Of a DNA stretch of 64,000 nt, positions 12,501 to 21,500 are shown piece after piece. The notes under the pieces were generated by a model. The model was not told where the DNA came from and did not search any database. It saw only the letters and a program-made list of their open reading frames with translations. Position 1 is the stretch's first letter, and every line of letters begins with the position of its first letter. Where the stretch lies: NCBI RefSeq assembly GCF_001949145.1, contig NW_019091362.1:10990591-11054590 (forward strand). Direction: 5' to 3'. A program made the position numbers and the translations under genes. The stretch comes from Acanthaster planci. Taxonomy: Eukaryota > Echinodermata > Asteroidea > Valvatida > Acanthasteridae.

Positions 12501-15500
12501 TAGTGGTTGTTTCACCTTGAAGTACTGGGAAAGAAATGGGTCATCCCAGGGGGGGACTTTGAAAGGTGGATAACATGATATCTCATGTTGCCTTAACAAC
12601 AGAAAAGAGCTCTTTTCAGTCTCTGTTTTAGAAGATTCTTGTAACTTTTTTTACTTGTTTATCTTTGCACCCCCACCTGTTTATGGTGCCCCTTTTAAAG
12701 CATATTCTCTCGTGCACGTCTTGGACATAAACAAGTACGTTGTATATAGAAGTCTACCTGTATATGCTTATGCCCTTGGTGTGCTAAAAACATTGGGAAT
12801 GTACATATTTACTTAAAAGGTCAGAGTGTCCACTCATCCTCTGCTGTATTTTTTTTAATTCTCCTGCGCACTGAAACAGAACCATCGCTGTTTGCCACAT
12901 GAACCATACTTAACAAGGTCGCCCTCTCCCCTCATCCCCCAGAAATTCTTCCAAGTAAAAAAACCAATCTCAAAAAAGACACAAGTTGAGTTCCAAATAC
13001 TGTACATGCAGTCTTCTTTCCTTTTGCATGTGTGATGCATTATGCATTGAACATTGGGAACTCACTGGTGCAGGATCTCTCTCACTATCAACATGTTACG
13101 CTAGGCGAGTTTCAGTTGGCTGTGAGTGGATTTGAACAGGGAATGATTCATGCAAGGGCTGTTTATTATTCATGAACATCAACACCTCCAAAGTCATGGT
13201 CATCACTGATTCATGCGTGGACTTGGGGAAATAAAGGTTGTGTAAATGGGTCTGTTGTAACCAGGGTGACTGATCCATTTCCCAGTCCTGAACCTTTTGT
13301 GTCATTGCACAGGGGTGTATGGGCTCCATGCATGGATTAACGAGGGCGCTCTGTGTACTAATCATAAAGACCAGTGGTGGGCAGTTACATGTACTTTGTG
13401 CTAGTCAATGTGTGTTGTGCTTCATATTTGTTCTGGGGAAATCAGCATTCAACAGGGAAAGTGAAGGCTGACCTCACTGGTTCCCCTACATTTTTAATCA
13501 CCCATTAATGTTTTAAATTTTACCACGTACCGGGCAAGTATCTGTATGTTATCAGAAATGTTTTGTATTTTTCCCCTCCTATAGCATACCAAAGTTGTCA
13601 TGTTACAAGCACCCTTTAAACCAACACACACTAGATGTTCTTTGGAATAGTTGTGTTCTTTAGAATAATTTTGATCTGCAGGTGTAGTTAATAGATGAAA
13701 CAGAGTTCCGGCAGGAATCTTTTGCTGTCTGTCCTCAGTTTTGTTCTGTATTGTTTCCTGGATCTCTGGTGTTGATCTTTTTTTTTCTCAAAATTGTCTG
13801 TTTTTCTTGATATTTGAAAAATTGTGTATTTGTTGGTTTTAGATCTGAAGATTCAGATTGTGTAACTTGTCAAAGTTTGACCCCTGTAGATTTTGTTACC
13901 AATGTACTTCTTGTTTGTTTTATTCTCATTTTAGAAACACGGCTCCACACCCAAAAGTATCAAACCAGCCAAGCTTGATGCAGAGGTGAGTTTGAAGGAA
14001 GGGGATGACTGGGACAGCACCAGACCACTATGGTCAGTGGTGTTGGAATGTTGCAACCATACTCCAGGAGTCTTGGCTGCAGCTGGTCGTGCAGTTGTGT
14101 CTGTGGGAAGTAGTGTGATGTTTGAGACCATCACAAGGCCAGTCACAAGGCCAGTCACAAGACAAGGCACAAGGCCAGTCACAAGACCAGACACAAGACA
14201 ATTCACAAGGCTGGTCACAAGGCCAGTCACAATTCCAGGCACAAGGCCAGTCACAAGACAAGGCACAAGGCCAGACACAAGACCAAACACAAGACTAGTC
14301 GCAAGACCAGTCATTAGATAAGACACAAGACAAGATACAGAAACAGACACAAGACAAGTCACAAGACCTGTGGCACGACAAGTGGCATGATAAGTCACAA
14401 GTAAAAGGATGGACAGTGGCAAGTGAATGCTTTTGTGGTAATGATGTGACAGGCATTTTTACCACAAAATGTACTTTGAAAATTAAACCCTTCTTCATTG
14501 AATGCAATATTTCCTGGTGCCTTGTTTCTATCATCAAGTGTTTGTCTAAGTTTTATCCCTGCTCTTTACTCAACAACAGTTCAAGTGACTCGCCATGACT
14601 TGTATAGCTATTGGGTATGAAACTGTCCCCGATTCACGGATGTATTCATTTTCACATTGTGATTGCACAGATTTGGCACTGAAGAACAGGATTTGATATC
14701 TATTGTAGAAATCTGACTTCTACATACAGAGTAACCTCTCAATGATTTGACTCAGTGTCCCAGCATGTCCAAGACAATTGATTTCAGAAGACTTCCCGAC
14801 AAACCCTGTTGAAGTTGCATATGACAGCTTGAATTGCTCCAAGAGAAATCATCATGCCTGTTAACACTATTTTATTTTCGGTGCTTTTAGTTTTAATTTA
14901 CATGTAAGGCCTGTCATGTTTCAAAAAGTAGGAGAGCCTGAAGTTTCGATTCTAGCAGAATCTTTCTGAAAGGCACAAGGAAGCATTATTTAGGGTCCTC
15001 CAGTCATGTTTGATATATGGATTGTGCTTATTTACCCGTCGTTTATTCACTTGTCATTATAAGTGTGTTGTGGTTGAAGTTTTGGATGTCTGATGTAAAA
15101 CTCCTTAGCTAAGACTGTCGAAGTACAATACATTTGACAGTGATGAATTTATAGAAATCTTATCGGTGCAGCCTGCTCATTAAACCTGAATTGACCATCT
15201 TGGGCATTTTGCAAAGGAGCTTTAAGTAATATCATCACCTTGATGGAGTTCTTTATCCTTCACAAAATTGGCTTGGGATGTGGTTTCTTGTGAATTTTCG
15301 TGATGTCAGGATTTTGACGTAAGCAGTGGATACTTAGTGCAACAAAGTCAAATGCAAGATTCAATGATCATTTTGAAAAGAGTCACAATAGTCCATTGCT
15401 GTTATTATTAAAATCCCTGTAGTGGATGTTTTTGGTGGATTTCTCTTCTCCAAATCTCACTCCTGATTGTCACATCATAGGCACCAAATTTACATGTAAG

Positions 15501-18500
15501 TCACAGCAGGAGAACCCTTAACAGTGCTGCCAACCCAAAGTGCAGGTTTTGAATCATGGGGTAGGGAGAGAGAAGGGATAGTACAGGTTGCACAAAGGGG
15601 AGAGATAAGGACTCGCCATTCTTTTCTGTGGCCCACAGGAGCAAGCCAAGATTGCCAAGCTGGGTCTGGAGATGAAGCTCATGACATCAGAGCTGGACGC
15701 TGAGACGGACAAGTGGGGCGACCAAGACAATGACATCTTGAAGCGGGCCAAGAACATGTCCAGCATGGCCTACTCCATGTACCTCTTCACCAGGGGAGAA
15801 GGCATGCTGAAGACCACTCAAGATCTGTTCAAACAGGCGGAGGTGAGTGATATGGCAGGTGGAGTTGCTCTAGCTCTTAGTCTGAGCGGAAGATAGAGGA
15901 ATGATGGGTTTCTCTCTCTTGCAAAAGGATGTATTTGAAAATAAGATTCAAATAAACAAGGGCTTCCTCCCTCTGAAATGTACCTGGAATTGTACAAATG
16001 TAACACAGTTTGAAGGTAGATAGTCGGTATACTTTAATGTATTGGAAGTTGGCAAACCGGTTCCCTCAGCTTTACCTCAACTCTTCAGCTTCCAGTACAT
16101 GTACATGTACCTCTGGGAGCTAATGTTAACTGTCTACCCAAAATGAACCATGTTATGTATATTTTACAAAACCTCATACATGTGACAACATTGAGCAATA
16201 AAACCAAATTATGTGTATAACTGTGGTGACGTCTGCATTTAATTTCAGGTACATGTAGACTTGAATTGTCATTTCTGATTTGTCGATCCATGGCAACAAA
16301 CAGTGTGTCATATAACTGTGTTGCACGGTCCATGTCAACCCCCGTGTAATGCGCTATTCTAACTCTATGCAATGCGCTATTTTTACGCTAAAAGCAAAAT
16401 GCACAACTGTAAAATTTACTGTTAATTCAAAGGTGGTGCGTTTTCGCATATTCCTTTAGGCCCCTATAACATCTTTGCTGCATGTCAAGTTTGCTGGAAG
16501 ATAAATTCATTATCACACTCTTGCTCATGTGATAACTAATAGTGTGTACTGCCCCCATGTGACAGTTCCATGGGTACTTTGCAAAGTGCATGCATTGTAA
16601 ACTTTCACCCTGGTATGTCAGGCAACAGTTTACTGTCCATGCATATGCATATGCACTTGGTGGTGATTAGACCAGTTAGAATTTAGCTTTTGGTCACGAA
16701 TATGCATGAGGAATAGCAAAGTAACTAAGCCCCCAGTCAACCCAAGATGATAGACAACATCACACAGTTGAATACTTGTATACTTGAATGGATAGCTAAC
16801 CTTGTAGTTTGTCTGCCATTCCTGCCGTCAGTATTTTGGTGAGGAAGGCAACAAGTTATTCCGATCCCTCAAGCAGTTTGCTGCCCAAGTGCCTGACGGC
16901 TCCCTGCGGATTGAGCTGTTGTCCCTGGTGGACCAGATTCCATCGTACTGTCAGCAGCTTCTCTTCATTACCAAGTCTCCCACGATGGGCAAGGTGGCAA
17001 CCTTCAACAAGGTACAGTGATATACAGTGTGAGCCCCCAGCCCTTTTGCCTACCCAGGGGAAACCTTTTCATTGTTCTGTAGTTGAAGAGAACAGCTCCC
17101 TTGTCTTCCATGCATAACAGGAAGTTATCAGAGAGCCGCAAAATGTTCCATAACAGTCTCTCTGCTGTAGGGTGCATGAAATCTTTTAGCAGTATCTACA
17201 TGTAGCAGAGTCTAAGATATTTCAGACTTTCTTCATATGTACATACTTGTCATTGTCCTGAAAACATATGGCTGCTTTTGTGTCACATCTTCTGTCCAGC
17301 CAGGCTGAGGTGCACTCCTGGAATGCAGAGATACTCAGAACATGTGCGCATTCTGTCCAAATACTTGTACATGTGTGGTCACACGTGCTCTGCACTATTC
17401 CTAAGCACTAACATAACCAGTGCACTTGCGCTATGTGTTTTGCCTTGGTCCTCCTGGGTAAGACACCCAGTAGCATTTACACATATACATTTACATGTAC
17501 GTAGAGTTTGTAGCATGCTCTTTAGAATGAAGTCATATGTAGAAAATGTTTCAGTTAGTAATGGATTGGAGGCACCTCATGTGAATAGGCTAGTTCTGGG
17601 CTCCGTAGATGACGAAGGCATTGTGTGGCCTACGAAGCAGAACCAGTTTATACAGCTGGTGCGTGTCCTGGTTTGTGTACTTGTGGCTTGGAACACGCGT
17701 GACCAGTTTTCCTCTGAATGCATGCAAATGTGCAATATTTTGGTGTGAGGGCTGGGACCATTTTGGCAAAGGCAGAGTGTCATATGCCTCTTCTTGTCAA
17801 AGAGTCTGTTGTTATTGAGTTTCATACACCCTCAGTTACACTTTTCTGTTTCTTGAGTTTTCTCAGACATTTACATGCTTAACTGTTTTTGACCAGTTTG
17901 AATTTATTGCTTGGCTTCAACAGGTGGACAACACAATACAAGAAACGCAAAACCTTTTGTCGACAATCAGTAGAATTGTGCCGCTGTGCTACACACTGGC
18001 AGCCAAGGTAAGTAGCGAAGGATTCTGTCATAACTGAATAAAAAAAGTGGAGTTATGGCAAAACCAAAAGCCTTTGCTGTAGAGATCGCTCAGATTCTTG
18101 TTGTCAGTTTGATTTTGCTGAAATACATGGACAAAGCAATGCTCACGGTTTTAATACAAAATTATCCTAACTAACCAAACGTCCATAAGTTAGAACTCCG
18201 CAGTAGTAATCCTTAATGGCAGGTGCATAGGCCACCTGCTATTGGAACTGGTATCCCAAGCTTGCCAGCAGTCTGAAGCAGTGAGTCTGGTACCTCACCT
18301 CCCTCAGTCCCGTCCCCCATCCTGTTTCTGCTTTTTCTGTTTCAGTTTGACCTGATATTCCTTTTCTCTTCTGTCAACATCGTCAATATTTCAATTGTTC
18401 CGTCCTTTCTCTACGGGAGAAGATTTTCAGGTCTTACTCACTGCATGGTATTTTTACAGGCTTTGGTCAGCCATTACTCTTCCCAGTATCTTCTCTAATG

Positions 18501-21500
18501 TAACTTGTGTTTTATACCCAAATTTCATTTTGTGTACCGTTCATTGACAGAAGCATGATTCATTGTCTATGTCTGTGTAGCCTATTATTTGCCGGCTTGT
18601 TTGGTTCCTTGTCTTCAAAGTGTGCAAGCCCTTGGCTGTTGAAGTTTTCTTCCAATAAGTCCTTGTAATGCCAATGATCTGCTCTCACACGGGTTTGCAT
18701 GTGACTTACATGTATATTCCACACGTTTACCCCATGCCTGTTGCATGTATTGTCTCTTCTAATGCCTGTTTCGTGCTGGATTGCTGTGTAGTACATTTCT
18801 GTGCTGTTTCCCTCGTGTATGTCAGCTAATCCTCTCTCGCTCGGTGCCTTGTAACTCCGGATTTCCCCCATCCCAGTAGCTCTTCTCCCAAACGCCATGC
18901 ATGACCACCGTGCATATGTGTATGCGTTGGATTTCAGCCTATCGTGCCAGGTGGATTGCCTCTTTGAGCTCATTCTGTTGTAGTTTGAGGATGATTGAAA
19001 TTGGCAGAAAGAATAGCTGTATCTTACAGGGAAAAGCTATGCCTCCAGATATTGTTCTTGAACAGCATGGACAGTTTAAATTGAACAGTTGAAACAAATG
19101 GAGAGCCTGTTGTGAACAATTTGAAAAAATGTGGAAATGGAAGTATGGTTTCTTACTTAAGAGTGAACTCATGGAACTACCAGGAGTGATGCAGGATTGG
19201 GTGCAATCGTTGTTTCTTCTGTCATATATGTTTCTTTCACTCTGTGGCTTTTATCCTCTGTGATGTCCGTACCTTTCAGCCATACTATGTTCAGGGACTT
19301 CTCTTACGTTAATCTCCATCCCTGCTCTGGTTTACTTCTATTTTGGCCGGTCTCCAATGCTTTCCTCATTTGCTCCCATTTTTGGCTTGTATCTCTTGTA
19401 TCTGTCCTCTGGCATTTTGGCATTTAAAGTCTCCCTGCTATTCTGTGTTATTTATAATAGGGCTGTGCCGAATATCTGGATATTCGATCGAGTATCAATT
19501 ATTCAAATATTATTTTCCGAATTCGAATATTTAAATGCAAAATTCATTAAAATGAGGGAAGAATTTTCTTTTTGTTTTAAATGCGAAAAATTTCACTGTG
19601 GAGGTTTGTTTCAAGCAGACTCAAATGAAAAGTGACGGAAATCTTACGATTCAAAAATTAATTCATTACAAAATTTTAAAGGACAAGAAGTGTTGTTCTT
19701 CTCTAAATTTTGCTTAATCATGGCTGGAGATACTCCCAGATGTGAGAAGCTATTACAGTGATTAAAGCGTACAATTTTGTGTGATATTGCAACTGATTTT
19801 GTATATGGATTGTTTATCAACAATCTGCTGGTCGATACAAACGAATAATCGGATATTCGATAGAAGTGAAGGTCGAATATTCCAATAGTGAATTATTTGA
19901 ATTGACTCAGCCCTAGTTGATAATTGCAAAGGTTGCTTGGGTGTCAAACTGCATACAGTTTATTGAAGAGAAAAAAATATGATTTTGCATGAAAATGATG
20001 GAAATCATACACACAGATAAATTTTGGATGAGAATTTGGTTAATCCATTTGAAACCTAAATTACGAGCACATGTACCAATAAAGTGCAAGACATCCCATA
20101 TCAGACCTGTCTTAGCAGAAATCACCTTTTCTTCTCTTATTAAAAGCATGCATGAAATGTTGCTAACATTCAGAAACTTTTGAGTTGGACATCTTGTCCT
20201 TCCAGTTTATCCTCTCCTAATCATCATTTGTCTTTCCTCAAATACTCATGGTGTCCTCCATCCATGCCTTGCGTTCTCAATTCAACCTAATCTCTTTTTA
20301 AACTACCCATCATTTCTCCAACCCCCTTTCCCCCAAATAAAAAAAACCCTCTCTCTCTCTCTTGGTAACCTCCAACTCACGAGAAGACCCCAACTCCACC
20401 GCCTTCCAACTCTTTTGACCCCTGGTGTTCCAAATCCCTCCACGGTCAGCCAAATCCCACGCCGTCGTCCCCCGGCCTTCTGAGTGAGGACAAAACGGAG
20501 GCCTACAACGCGGCCTACAGTGTCAAGTGAGGTTGGTGCTCCCCCGTCGCTTCTCGTCCACACGTACCCACACAGAGAGTTGTAGCTGTAGAAGAACTTT
20601 TTTGTTTCTTTCAGTTTTTCTCCTTACTTTCTTTCCTGGGGTTTTTTTCTTTTCATGCACCAGATTTACGGTAGAAAAACTTTTCTGTGTTTTATTTCAA
20701 TTGCTCATGCTTATTTATTTCACGTTTTCGTTAATTTGGGATTGTGTTCTCCTCAGTAGATAAAAACAAAGATTTTTATTTGCCAAAGCCAGCTAAGGAA
20801 ATAGAAAATACAATAAGGTGTTGAAGTCTTTACAAGTTCACAAGTCTATTGACAGTAATAGTCTAACGATAAGCTGCCTGGTGAACTCTGACTTTGGCCT
20901 ACCTATGTTGTTGACCTACACTGTGCATGGTACTTGAGACCAAACTTCCAGCAGATTCATGGGTTGACAAGCTTTGTGTGTGTTGGATTTACGTTCAACA
21001 CCGAAAAAGCCAGTAACAGTTTTATTTTTGCTTTTTTTCCCGACTGCCTTGAAGTTAAATTTGAAATCCTATTACTTGAACTTTTTTAAGGCTGAAAAGG
21101 TTTTTAACTTGTGCAAATGATGACATTAAAATGAATGGTAGGCAATGATTGTATGGATTATGATAACTGTGCATGACAATGCCCGCCCCCTTTTTTTTAG
21201 TTCTTGTTATCCCCATCATCGGGTTTAAGGGGTTTGAAATTTTATTAAATTTCATTTGAGTAGTTCTGGAGTATTGTCCCTACCTAAAAAAAGGCAACTT
21301 GTGATTTTTTAACACAAGCATTTTTTCCTGTACCTGAGAATTTTTGCCCGGTTTAAATTCACACATTTTTATTTCTCAGCACATATTAAAATTTCAGTTA
21401 TCAGTATGGTGGTCTCCTTCAATCTTTATTTTTTATTTCAACTAATAGCAATCACTTATAATATTACTTTTCTGCTACATGTACCGGTGTAGTGACTGTG

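Larger units (their letters stand above)
8644..13934 (+). other. long catulin intron with assembly gap
   Basis: No confident exon. It contains a C/T/G homopolymer cluster (about 9739-9763), a poly(T) tract (10413-10425), and a TTAA-flanked element with the 373-base gap (11871-12392). Coding sequence hidden in the gap cannot be excluded, but the flanking exons already join in phase. Confidence 0.55.

Noticed and set aside
13931-14422. Open frames of 163 and 111 codons on the two strands
   Set aside because: They are created by the frame-neutral 12-bp minisatellite; no splice or start context supports translation.
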